DNA from: Yoonia sp. G8-12
GTDB taxonomy: Bacteria > Pseudomonadota > Alphaproteobacteria > Rhodobacterales > Rhodobacteraceae
DNA: 64,000 nt
Assembly: GCF_038443675.1 (NCBI RefSeq)
Contig: NZ_CP151762.1
Span: forward strand, 558,001-622,000
Direction of reading: 5' to 3'
Shown: positions 24,889 to 32,840 of the stretch, piece after piece
Numbering within the stretch: the stretch's first letter is position 1
How the letters are laid out: each line of letters opens with the position of its first letter
Notes under the pieces: model-generated
The model's input: only the letters and a program-made list of their open reading frames with translations
Database searches by the model: none
Told to the model about the DNA's origin: nothing
Made by a program: the position numbers and the translations under genes

Positions 24889-25761
24889 ATGGCTAACCCT
24901 ATCGTAAAACCATTTTGGGACGCGCCGACAGGAAGTTGGCAGTACGTGTTCCACGACCCAGACACCATGAAAGGTGCCATCATTGATCCGGTGCTGGATT
25001 TCGATCCGCTTGCCGGGGCCACATCAACGGCCAATGCGCAGAAAATCCTTACCTACGTGCAAGACGCAGGCATTGAGGTTGTCTGGGTTCTCGATACCCA
25101 CCCGCATGCCGACCATTTTTCGGCGACGCCATGGCTGGCTGAAAAGCTGGGTGCGCGAACAGGGATCGGCGCACAAGTCGTTGGTGTGCAGCAGTTGTGG
25201 AAAAATATCTACAACCTGCCAGATGATTTCCCCGTAGACGGTAGCCAATGGGACCATCTGTTTGCGGATGGCGAGGAATTCATGGTCGGGGACGTGCCCG
25301 TCAAGGTTACGTTTTCACCCGGCCATACCTTGGCATCTATCACCTATGTCGCAGGCGATGCGGCCTTTGTGCATGACACGCTTATGATGCCCGATAGCGG
25401 GTCATCCCGCGCCGATTTCCCTGGCGGGAGCTCGAAAGCGCTTTACGACAGCATTCAGGCCATTTTGGCGCTGCCGGACAGTACCCGTGTGTTCGTGGGG
25501 CATGACTATGCCCCGGACGGGCGCGATGCGGCGTGCGAAGCGACGGTTGCGGCACATAAGGCATCCAATATCCACTTTCGGGATGATCCGTCCGAGGAGG
25601 CCTATCGTGCGGTGCGCGACGCCCGCGATCAGACCTTGCCTCTGCCCAAACTGATGCTGGCGGCGCTGCAAATCAACATCCGGGGCGGCCGATTGCCCGA
25701 GGCGGAAGACAACGGTCGTTCCTACCTGAAGCTGCCGATGAACTACTTTGTGTCGCGCTAA
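24889..25761 (+). CDS. MBL-fold persulfide dioxygenase-like hydrolase
   Basis: A 290-residue metallo-beta-lactamase-fold protein of the ETHE1/Blh group. It uses mononuclear iron to oxidise glutathione persulfide to sulfite. The metal motif THPHADHFSA, SPGHTLAS, FVHDTLMMPDSGSSRADFPGG (given in part) and VGHDYAPDGR fit this group. The group's C-terminal LKLPMNYF is also present. GGAG precedes ATG 24889. It stands after the OxyR/peroxiredoxin pair and before the tsoY-cyd-SQR block, matching a role in clearing persulfide made by sulfide:quinone oxidoreductase. Confidence 0.82.
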   Translation: MANPIVKPFWDAPTGSWQYVFHDPDTMKGAIIDPVLDFDPLAGATSTANAQKILTYVQDAGIEVVWVLDTHPHADHFSATPWLAEKLGARTGIGAQVVGVQQLWKNIYNLPDDFPVDGSQWDHLFADGEEFMVGDVPVKVTFSPGHTLASITYVAGDAAFVHDTLMMPDSGSSRADFPGGSSKALYDSIQAILALPDSTRVFVGHDYAPDGRDAACEATVAAHKASNIHFRDDPSEEAYRAVRDARDQTLPLPKLMLAALQINIRGGRLPEAEDNGRSYLKLPMNYFVSR

Positions 25762-25769
25762 CGCCACCC

Positions 25770-25799
25770 TTTGCGCAGGGTGCCTGCATCCTGCGCAAA
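25770..25799 (+). terminator. Hairpin after the persulfide dioxygenase gene
   Basis: TTTGCGCAGG and CCTGCGCAAA form perfect 10-bp arms around a ten-base loop, beginning 9 bases after the stop. It separates this unit from the FnrL-controlled tsoY promoter that starts directly behind. Confidence 0.6.
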
Positions 25800-25807
25800 A
25801 GGCCGAT

Positions 25808-25821
25808 TTGATCTAAATCAA
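25808..25821. promoter_or_regulatory. FnrL (FNR-type) box upstream of the TsoY-like gene
   Basis: TTGATCTAAATCAA is a perfect TTGAT-N4-ATCAA palindrome, the binding site of FNR-family oxygen sensors such as FnrL in Rhodobacterales. It lies 63 bases before the start codon. Confidence 0.8.
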
Positions 25822-25827
25822 AGAAAC

Positions 25828-25843
25828 ATTTCATAATTGGAAT
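25828..25843. promoter_or_regulatory. 16-bp imperfect palindrome shared with the cydA promoter
   Basis: ATTTCATAATTGGAAT matches ATTCCAAAGTTGGAAT upstream of cydA at 13 of 16 positions. It sits six bases after the FnrL box. The nearby Rrf2-family regulator is the obvious candidate to bind both (inference). Confidence 0.5.
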
Positions 25844-25883
25844 GTATTAAGATCGCAATCGAACAATTGCTGGAGTAAATTCA

Positions 25884-27101
25884 ATGACCAGAAGCCACAC
25901 AAGACCCGCTGACACGTACTCGCCGCTCTACTTTCTTGCGTCGCTTGGGGCAGGCGGGCTGACCGTGACATTTTTCATGTACCTGATGTTCTGGGTGCCA
26001 CATGTTGGGCGGCCCGTGCCAATCTTTGAAGATTTGATGGCTGTCTTTGCCAATGGAGCGTTGCCGCTTCAAGTGGCTGTTGTCGTTGCGATGGCGGGGA
26101 TTGCTGTCTTTGCTTTTCTCAACGTGAAATCCCTGATGTGGAACCTGTCCGCACTATCGCGTTTCCGGAAAACACCGGAATACAAAGCGTTACGCTCGTC
26201 GAATGGTGAAACCACCTTGCTTGCCGCGCCTTTGGCTGCGGCTATGTCGGTCAATGCCATGTTCATTGTCGGGCTCGTCTTTGTCCCCAGCTTGTGGCTG
26301 GTGGTGGAATTCCTGTTTCCGTTTGCCCTGATCGCATTTCTGGCAATTGGTGTTTGGGCAATGCTGCTGATTGGTGACTTTCTGGGACGTGTGCTGACCA
26401 AAGGCGGCGTGTTTGATGTAACTGCGCATAATTCTTTCGCGCAACTTCTGCCGGCTTTTGCTCTTGCGATGGTGGCCGTTGGTCTGGCTGCCCCCGCAGC
26501 GATGAGTGTGAATACGCTTGTTGTTGGCGCATCGCTTGTCTTGTCGACCTTCTTTGGGACAGCGGCGATCCTTTACACTGTTGTTGCTGCAATCACGGCT
26601 TTCAGCTCGATGTTGCACTATGGGACCGCACGCGAAGCAGGGCCGACACTGATGGTGATCGTCCCGATCATGACCGTGTTGGGGATCATGTCCTTGCGTC
26701 AGAGCCACGGTTTGCATGTCGGGTTTGAGATGCACGAAACTGCAGGCGAGACCATGATGTTTCTTGCGCGCCTCTTGACGGTGCAGGTTTTGTTTTTGCT
26801 GCTTGGGATGCTGGTGCTGCGGCGTCAGGGCTATTTTGCCGATTTCGTACTCGGTGAAAAGACATCGCCCGGGTCATACGCGCTGGTTTGTCCCGGGGTT
26901 GCGCTTTCGGTCATGCTGCATTTCTTTATCAACAAGGGTCTGGTGGCTGCGGAACTGATCACCAAGTTTGGTGTCGCGTATTGGAGCCTGACCGCCATTG
27001 CCCTGCTGGCCCAGATCTTGATGATCGTCCTGGTGTTCCGCCTGAACCGTCAGCACTTTTCTGCAAAAGGAACGCCGACAAATATGGTGCCGGCCGAATA
27101 A
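25884..27101 (+). CDS. Polytopic membrane protein resembling the TsoY family
   Basis: A 405-residue integral membrane protein with about ten hydrophobic spans (YFLASLGAGGLTVTFFMYLMF, given in part; VAVVVAMAGIAVFAFL; MVIVPIMTVLGIMSL; WSLTAIALLAQILMIVLVF). It has a single Cys, in SYALVCPGVALS. I recall a family of membrane (seleno)proteins called TsoY with this outline; its function is not firmly known to me. The gene stands alone between its FnrL-controlled promoter and a strong terminator, facing the Rrf2 gene. Regulation shared with cydAB suggests a role tied to the same respiratory or sulfur stress. Confidence 0.6.
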   Translation: MTRSHTRPADTYSPLYFLASLGAGGLTVTFFMYLMFWVPHVGRPVPIFEDLMAVFANGALPLQVAVVVAMAGIAVFAFLNVKSLMWNLSALSRFRKTPEYKALRSSNGETTLLAAPLAAAMSVNAMFIVGLVFVPSLWLVVEFLFPFALIAFLAIGVWAMLLIGDFLGRVLTKGGVFDVTAHNSFAQLLPAFALAMVAVGLAAPAAMSVNTLVVGASLVLSTFFGTAAILYTVVAAITAFSSMLHYGTAREAGPTLMVIVPIMTVLGIMSLRQSHGLHVGFEMHETAGETMMFLARLLTVQVLFLLLGMLVLRRQGYFADFVLGEKTSPGSYALVCPGVALSVMLHFFINKGLVAAELITKFGVAYWSLTAIALLAQILMIVLVFRLNRQHFSAKGTPTNMVPAE

Positions 27102-27125
27102 GACCGCGCAGATAAAAATGAATAT

Positions 27126-27157
27126 CCCGGCTCTGTGTGAACAGGGCCGGGTTTTTT
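27126..27157 (+). terminator. Rho-independent terminator of the TsoY-like gene
   Basis: CCCGGCTCTGT-GTGA-ACAGGGCCGGG, an 11-bp stem with one G-U pair, is followed directly by TTTTTT. Confidence 0.92.
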
Positions 27158-27181
27158 CGTGGTTGTTGGTTGTCCTGCGTT

Positions 27182-27667
27182 CTAGGTTGCAGCCACGGGG
27201 CCCGCGTTCCCTTTACACGACATGGCAGCTTGGGGTGACATGTCCAAAAGCGCGCTAAGCCCGCAGTTGCCTTTCACAAGATCGGCCAACGTGACCATAT
27301 CCAGTTCGTGATAAAAGGCCTCGAGCGCACGCGAAATGTAGGTGCGCAGACGACAGGTTGCTGAAAGCGGACAAGAGTTCGTTTCCGCGTCAAAACACTC
27401 TGCGAAGGGAACACCTGCCTCGAAAACACGAAAGACAGCGCCGATCGAAATCGCGTCCATAGACCGTGCAAGGCGTAGCCCCCCACTGCGCCCACGGATG
27501 GTTTCGACAAATCCGTTGCTTTGCAGCAGATTGACGACCTGTAACAGGTGGTGCGTCGAGGCATTGCATTTTTTGGCGATCTCTGAGGTGCGGACTGTCA
27601 CGCCCTCATTCACCGCACAGGCCATCAGGATGCGTGCAGCCAGGTTCGTCCGGGTGGTGAGGCGCAT
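27182..27667 (-). CDS. Rrf2-family regulator, NsrR-like
   Basis: A 161-residue transcription factor. Its N-terminal winged helix MRLTTRTNLAARILM continues through SEIAKKCNASTHHLLQVVN. Three cysteines, spaced C-x7-C-x5-C in ECFDAETNSCPLSATCRL, can ligate a 2Fe-2S or 4Fe-4S cluster, as in NsrR. The following ALEAFYHELDMVTLADLV is NsrR-like. Extra cysteines (NCGL, MSCKG) lie near the end. I choose ATG 27665-27667; a GTG frame reaches 27739, but that would run over the FnrL box. It is divergent from cydDC and could sense NO, sulfide or redox state. Confidence 0.85.
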   Translation of the reverse strand: MRLTTRTNLAARILMACAVNEGVTVRTSEIAKKCNASTHHLLQVVNLLQSNGFVETIRGRSGGLRLARSMDAISIGAVFRVFEAGVPFAECFDAETNSCPLSATCRLRTYISRALEAFYHELDMVTLADLVKGNCGLSALLDMSPQAAMSCKGNAGPVAAT

Positions 27668-27725
27668 ATAAGTTCCATCCAAGATTCGAGTTTCGTCACT
27701 TTGCGATGCCGGAAGCGCATTTTGT

Positions 27726-27739
27726 TTGATCCAGATCAC
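27726..27739. promoter_or_regulatory. FnrL-type box between the rrf2 gene and cydD
   Basis: TTGATCCAGATCAC departs from the TTGAT-N4-ATCAA consensus only at the last base. It lies about 60 bases from both divergent start codons and could control either or both. Confidence 0.65.
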
Positions 27740-27796
27740 GCAATCGCAAAGAAATCTACTTTATCTGGTATGCAAGAATCAAGTTAAGAGGATTGC

Positions 27797-29464
27797 GTGC
27801 CTTACAAAGACGGCCTTGCCGAGGCCCAGAATACAACAATCGCCCCATCTCATTGGCTTTCACCCGGGCGTGTTTTGCGCAAGCAGGCGGCTGCTCTTGC
27901 AGTTTTGGCAAGCCTTCTGTGGCCGCTCCAAGCGGGGCTTGTCGCTTTTGCGTTGGGTGGATTGCTGACGCAGGCAGATCTGTCGCCTGCGCTCGTGGCT
28001 TTCGGTTTTATCATACTGGGCGCGGTCCGCGTTGTGCTCGGGTTCATGTCCGAAGCCTTCGCCGAGACCGCAGCACAGCGCGTGGTCCATGCAGCACGTG
28101 CGCACATCGTGGCGCGCGAAGCGCAGCGCGCATCCGCCAGCACATTTGGCGGCGCAGGCAGTATTTCGGCTCTGGCCGCAGAGAAGCTGGATCTTCTGAT
28201 CCCCTACATCACCCGCTACGCCTCGGCCCGTGCGCGCGTGATGGTCGTGCCAATCGTGATCTTTGTCCTTGCTCTCTGGCTTTCATGGGCGGTCGCTTTG
28301 ATTTTGCTGATTTCCGGGCCTCTGATTCCGGTGTTCATGGCGCTGGTGGGGATGGCCGCCAAAGATGCAAGCCGCCGCCAGATGGTCGAGATCGGCACGC
28401 TGAACGATCTGCTGGTCGAGCGGTTGTCGGCGCTAGTCGATATCCGGCTGTTGGGGGCAAGCAAGTCGGTTATTGACGGGTTCTCCGCGCAGGCAGGAGA
28501 CTTGCGCCAACGCACGATGGCCGTCCTGCGGGTGGCGTTTCTGTCTTCAACCGTGTTGGAACTTTTTGCCGCGATCGGTGTGGCGATGGTGGCTGTTTAT
28601 GTCGGTTTTTCGCTACTGGGCGCGCTTGAATTCGGCACATGGGGCGGTCCGCTCAGCCCACAGGCGGGTATCTTTTTGTTGTTGCTGGCCCCGGATTTTT
28701 ATCAACCTTTGCGCGATTTGGCGGCCGCTTGGCACGACAAGGCATCCGCAGATGCCGTGTTTGATGAGCTTGCCGCGTGGGACGACAAAGAGACATCGCA
28801 TTTGCTAGGTCAAGGTGGGGCCGCAAGCCCTCTTGAAGGGCCTGCCACAGTGGCGTTGCGTGGCTGCCTGTTGCCTGGTGGTGCCCTGTTGGACGATATC
28901 GAAATCATGCCCGGTGAAAGCGTTGCCTTGATGGGCGCAAGCGGGGCGGGCAAGACATCCGCGTTGCGCATGATCGCGGGTCTGCTGGCGCCAGTTTCCG
29001 GTACGGTGACTGTCGCGGGCCACCTGCTCGACGCAGGGACATCGGATGCGTGGCGTGCGCGGATCGGCTGGATGCCGCAGGCCCCACATTTCCTGAATGC
29101 CAGTTTGCGCCATAACCTGACGCTTGGCCGTGGAGCTGATCCGACGCAGGCGCTGGAACTGGCGGCGGTTAGCGGCGTCGTTGCAGCACTGCCGCAAGGA
29201 TTGAACACGCGCCTTGGCGAAACCGGCGGCGGCCTGTCAGGCGGCGAGGCGCGGCGTATCACACTGGCCCGCGCCATTTATGGTGCCCCAGATGTGATCT
29301 TGGCGGACGAGCCGACCGCTGATCTGGATGCAGAGACGGCGGCGGCTGTGACCCAAGGGCTGCTGGCGCAAGCGGAGCGTGGTGCAACACTGGTCGTGGC
29401 GACACATGACAGCGATCTTGCTGCAAAAATGGACCGGATTATCCGGATCGGAGGCCCGTTATGA
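27797..29464 (+). CDS. cydD: Cysteine/glutathione exporter ATP-binding/permease protein CydD
   Basis: Half of the heterodimeric CydDC ABC exporter. It moves thiols (glutathione/cysteine) to the periplasm and is required for cytochrome bd assembly. It has 555 residues: six membrane spans in the first 320, then an ABC domain with Walker A GASGAGKTSALR, signature LSGGEARR and Walker B VILADEPTADLD. The start is GTG 27797 after AAGAGGAT. Its end overlaps cydC (ATGA). A divergent promoter with an FnrL-type box lies upstream. Confidence 0.93.
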   Translation: MPYKDGLAEAQNTTIAPSHWLSPGRVLRKQAAALAVLASLLWPLQAGLVAFALGGLLTQADLSPALVAFGFIILGAVRVVLGFMSEAFAETAAQRVVHAARAHIVAREAQRASASTFGGAGSISALAAEKLDLLIPYITRYASARARVMVVPIVIFVLALWLSWAVALILLISGPLIPVFMALVGMAAKDASRRQMVEIGTLNDLLVERLSALVDIRLLGASKSVIDGFSAQAGDLRQRTMAVLRVAFLSSTVLELFAAIGVAMVAVYVGFSLLGALEFGTWGGPLSPQAGIFLLLLAPDFYQPLRDLAAAWHDKASADAVFDELAAWDDKETSHLLGQGGAASPLEGPATVALRGCLLPGGALLDDIEIMPGESVALMGASGAGKTSALRMIAGLLAPVSGTVTVAGHLLDAGTSDAWRARIGWMPQAPHFLNASLRHNLTLGRGADPTQALELAAVSGVVAALPQGLNTRLGETGGGLSGGEARRITLARAIYGAPDVILADEPTADLDAETAAAVTQGLLAQAERGATLVVATHDSDLAAKMDRIIRIGGPL

Positions 29465-31101
29465 CCGCTCTTTGGCGTATCTTCCGACTGATCCTACGCG
29501 AACAACCGACCGCTCTGTGGCGGGGTGCCGCGCTCAGCTTTCTTGTTCTTGCCATGGGGGCCGCTTTGTTGGGCCTGTCGGGGTGGTTCATCACCGCCGC
29601 CGCCGCTGCCGGTCTCGCAGGCACAGGTGCAGTGTTCGATGTCTTTCGCCCTTCGGCGATGGTGCGGTTCCTCGCACTTGGCCGCGCCGCCGCGCGCTAT
29701 GGAGAGCGGGTTCTGACCCATGATGCCACACTGCGCGCGTTGGAATCGTTGCGCGTGCGGTTGCTTGGCGGGTTTGTTGCGGCCTCATATCCTCGCATGA
29801 TCCGTATCAGAGGCGCGCAGGCGCTGAACCGTTTGACGGCTGACATTGATGTTCTGGATGGCGTCGCATTGCGGCTTGTCTTGCCGATAATGGCTGGCTT
29901 GATGACGCAACTGATTGTTTTCGTGGTGATTTGGGCTTTGATTGGACTGCCGGTCGCGCTCTGGATCTTGATGGGCTATGTGGTTGGGGCCGCTGTGATA
30001 TTTCTATGGGCCACGCGTCAGACGGCGCGTCTGTCACGTCGGGCCGAGGCGGCAGCGCAGGCGTTCCGGTCGCGCCTGATTGATCTGATACGGGGGCGGC
30101 GCGATCTGGCCGTGCAGGGCCGATTGGTTGCGCAGGCTGATTCAGCGGTAGCAGCTGATCGCCGACGGCGTAGTTTGCAGGTGCAACAAGACCGCGTTGA
30201 GCGCCTGACCGGAGCGGCCCTGCAAATGCTTGGTACGCTGGTCGCCGGGGGCACGCTTTGGTTGGGCATCAGCATGGCACAGGCGGGCGAGTTTGCACCA
30301 TCCTTTGCGGCACTTGGATTCTTCGCTGCTTTGGCTTTGGCTGAAACAATAGCACCGCTGCGCAGGGCGGCGAGCGATCTGGGTCGCATGGCAGAAGCCG
30401 CGCGACGCGTCTCCCGCGATATCACGGTGTCGGCGCAAGAACCTACAGCGTGCGCAGCGGCAGGTGGGCATTTGCAGATTGAAGCCGTGCGGTTGACCCG
30501 GCCGCTTTCCAACGTTCCCGTTCTTGATGACCTGACCTTTGCGGTGCAGCCCGGTGAAACAGTGGCCCTGACGGGAGCAAGTGGGTCTGGAAAATCAACC
30601 TTGCTTTTGTCTGTTGCCGGTCTGCATCCGGTGACGGCGGGTCTGATCAGACTGGGTGACTTGCCCGTTTCGGATTGGGACGAGGCGTCGCTGCGCGACG
30701 CTGTCGCGCTGTTACCCCAACGCAGTGTGTTGATGAGCGGGACTGCGGCCGATGCGCTCCGGCTTGCTGCGCCGGACAGCGATGATGAGACACTATGGCA
30801 GGCCCTTGAAGCGGTTCAGCTTTCTGATGTCTTGCAAGCAAGAAACGGGCTGAACACGACCCTTGGTGTGCGGGGTGACGGGCTCTCTGGCGGGGAAGGG
30901 CGCCGATTGGTTTTGGCGCGTGTGCTGCTGCGCCGTCCCAAGGTGCTGCTGCTGGATGAACCAACGGAAGGGTTGGACGAACGCACCGCCCAAGCCGTGC
31001 TTGTGGGCGTGCGTCGGTTCTTGCCGAATGCGGCCATTCTGATCGCGGCACACCGCCGTGTTGAGACAGGATTTGCCGATCGCATAGTCAATCTGATTTA
31101 A
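29461..31101 (+). CDS. cydC: Cysteine/glutathione exporter ATP-binding/permease protein CydC
   Basis: Second half of the CydDC exporter, 546 residues. The N-terminal six-span domain (AALSFLVLAMGAALLGLSGW) is followed by an ABC domain with Walker A GASGSGKSTLLL, signature LSGGEGRR and Walker B VLLLDEPTEGLD. It overlaps cydD by four bases, so the two are translated together. cydA follows after 124 bases with its own FnrL box. cydDCAB order with separate promoters implies that assembly factor and oxidase can be tuned independently. Confidence 0.93.
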   Translation: MTALWRIFRLILREQPTALWRGAALSFLVLAMGAALLGLSGWFITAAAAAGLAGTGAVFDVFRPSAMVRFLALGRAAARYGERVLTHDATLRALESLRVRLLGGFVAASYPRMIRIRGAQALNRLTADIDVLDGVALRLVLPIMAGLMTQLIVFVVIWALIGLPVALWILMGYVVGAAVIFLWATRQTARLSRRAEAAAQAFRSRLIDLIRGRRDLAVQGRLVAQADSAVAADRRRRSLQVQQDRVERLTGAALQMLGTLVAGGTLWLGISMAQAGEFAPSFAALGFFAALALAETIAPLRRAASDLGRMAEAARRVSRDITVSAQEPTACAAAGGHLQIEAVRLTRPLSNVPVLDDLTFAVQPGETVALTGASGSGKSTLLLSVAGLHPVTAGLIRLGDLPVSDWDEASLRDAVALLPQRSVLMSGTAADALRLAAPDSDDETLWQALEAVQLSDVLQARNGLNTTLGVRGDGLSGGEGRRLVLARVLLRRPKVLLLDEPTEGLDERTAQAVLVGVRRFLPNAAILIAAHRRVETGFADRIVNLI

Positions 31102-31124
31102 AATAGTATTTGGGATACGACTTA

Positions 31125-31138
31125 TTGACATAGATCAA
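31125..31138. promoter_or_regulatory. FnrL-type box upstream of cydA
   Basis: TTGACATAGATCAA matches the FNR consensus with one base changed (TTGAC for TTGAT). It lies about 87 bases before the cydA start. Low-oxygen activation of cydAB by FNR homologues is known in Rhodobacter relatives. Confidence 0.65.
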
Positions 31139-31165
31139 AGCGCCACGACGCTCCACATTAGATAC

Positions 31166-31181
31166 ATTCCAAAGTTGGAAT
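31166..31181. promoter_or_regulatory. 16-bp palindrome in the cydA promoter
   Basis: ATTCCAA-AG-TTGGAAT is a perfect 7-2-7 inverted repeat. It is 13/16 identical to the element at 25828 upstream of the TsoY-like gene. It lies downstream of the FnrL box, a position suited to a repressor such as the Rrf2 protein encoded nearby (inference). Confidence 0.55.
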
Positions 31182-31224
31182 TTGAAATTGGGGGATTCGC
31201 CCCCCGATATCTGGAGCAAGAGAT

Positions 31225-32835
31225 ATGGAATTTGGGATCGTTGAGCTGTCACGCCTGCAATTTGCAATGACAGCAATGTATCACTTCCTCTTTGTGCCGC
31301 TGACACTGGGTCTGTCGATCCTCGTGGCGATCATGGAGACGGTCTATGTGATGACAAACCGCCCGATATGGCGGCAAATGACAAAGTTTTGGGGTACCCT
31401 GTTCGGGATCAACTTTGTTCTCGGGGTGGCGACTGGCATCACCATGGAATTCCAGTTTGGCATGAACTGGAGCTATTACAGCCACTATGTGGGCGATATT
31501 TTCGGCGCACCTCTGGCCATTGAAGGGCTGATGGCCTTTTTCCTTGAGGCCACCTTTGTGGGGTTGTTCTTCTTTGGATGGGACAAGCTGAGCAAAGTGG
31601 CCCACCTGACAGTGGCGTGGCTCGTCGCCATCGGATCGAACTTTTCGGCGCTGTGGATTCTGATCGCCAATGGCTGGATGCAAAACCCGGTCGGGGCCGA
31701 ATTCAACCCGATGACCATGCGGATGGAGATGACGGACTTTTTTGCCGTGCTCTTTAACGAAGTGGCGCAAGCGAAATTTGTACACACTGTTTCGGCAGGA
31801 TATGTCACGGCGTCCGTCTTTGTGATCGGTGTTTCTGCTTGGTACCTGTTGAAGGGCCGTCATATCGAATTGGCACGCCGTTCGATCACTGTGGCTGCTG
31901 CCTTCGGTCTGGCTTCGGCGTTTTCGGTTGTTCTTCTGGGTGACGAATCCGGTTATTCCGCGACACACAGCCAGAAAATGAAGCTCGCTGCGATTGAGGC
32001 GATGTGGGAAACCCATGAGGCACCTGCACCCTTCAACCTTGTCGGCTTTCCTGATCAGGAAACACGCGAGACACATTATGCAATCGAAATTCCATGGGCC
32101 ATGGGTCTGATCGGGACACGGTCGTTGACCACTGAAATTCCGGGCATCAATGATCTGGTGGCCCAAGCAGAAGACCGCATCCGCTCCGGTATCATCGCCT
32201 ATGACGCTTTGATGGTCATTCGCGAGCAGCGCGAAGCGGCGGATCCGGCAATGACCGCACAGTTCGAAGCGCACTCTGCCGATCTGGGCTTTGCCTTCTT
32301 GCTGAAACGCTATGTGGATGACCCGCGTGACGCGACCGAAGAGCAGATCGTGATGGCGGCAAATGACACCGTGCCAACCGTTTGGCCATTGTTCTGGGCG
32401 TTCCGGATCATGGTTGCCCTTGGCTTCGGCTTTATCGGGACCATGACGTACTTCTTCTACCGCGCCTCTTTCAAAGGCATGAACTTTCCCCGCCCTGCGC
32501 TGCACCTTGCGGTCTGGATGATCCCTGCACCCTGGATTGCCGCCGAAATGGGTTGGTTTGTGGCCGAGTTCGGCCGCCAGCCATGGACCGTAGACGGGGT
32601 GTTGCCCACTGCGATGTCCGTCTCGGCGCTGTCGATGACAGAACTGGCCATCACACTGGCAGGTTTTGTCATCTTCTACACCGTCCTGTTCATTGTCGAG
32701 ATGGGTTTGATGATCAAATACATCCGCAAAGGTCCGTTCCAGGATGTGGAAGAAACCAACGCGTGGAACACACGTCACAATGATCGACTGGCCGGCCGTC
32801 GCAATGCCGATGCCATCGCCATGCCAGCGGAGTAA
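31225..32835 (+). CDS. cydA: Cytochrome bd quinol oxidase subunit I
   Basis: Oxidises ubiquinol and reduces O2 at the periplasmic side of the inner membrane. It has 536 residues. The heme b595 ligand region is LQFAMTAMYHFLFVPLTLG. The heme b558 region includes FVHTVSAGYVTASVFV, and Met in WAFRIMVALG aligns with the other b558 ligand. A long Q-loop lies between about residues 250 and 390. The motif GRQPW marks a true bd enzyme rather than the cyanide-insensitive CIO type (GREW). GGAGCAAGAG precedes ATG 31225. Bd oxidases resist sulfide and NO, which fits the neighbours. Confidence 0.96.
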   Translation: MEFGIVELSRLQFAMTAMYHFLFVPLTLGLSILVAIMETVYVMTNRPIWRQMTKFWGTLFGINFVLGVATGITMEFQFGMNWSYYSHYVGDIFGAPLAIEGLMAFFLEATFVGLFFFGWDKLSKVAHLTVAWLVAIGSNFSALWILIANGWMQNPVGAEFNPMTMRMEMTDFFAVLFNEVAQAKFVHTVSAGYVTASVFVIGVSAWYLLKGRHIELARRSITVAAAFGLASAFSVVLLGDESGYSATHSQKMKLAAIEAMWETHEAPAPFNLVGFPDQETRETHYAIEIPWAMGLIGTRSLTTEIPGINDLVAQAEDRIRSGIIAYDALMVIREQREAADPAMTAQFEAHSADLGFAFLLKRYVDDPRDATEEQIVMAANDTVPTVWPLFWAFRIMVALGFGFIGTMTYFFYRASFKGMNFPRPALHLAVWMIPAPWIAAEMGWFVAEFGRQPWTVDGVLPTAMSVSALSMTELAITLAGFVIFYTVLFIVEMGLMIKYIRKGPFQDVEETNAWNTRHNDRLAGRRNADAIAMPAE

Positions 32836-32840
32836 CAGAT

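Noticed and set aside
25884..27101. Possible selenoprotein in the TsoY-like gene
   Set aside because: The frame has a Cys codon, not an in-frame TGA, and I see no SECIS-like need.
31249..32778. A 509-codon open frame antisense to cydA
   Set aside because: It lies wholly opposite a conserved gene. Its composition (rich in His, Gln, Arg) matches an antisense shadow, and it has no ribosome site or family motif.
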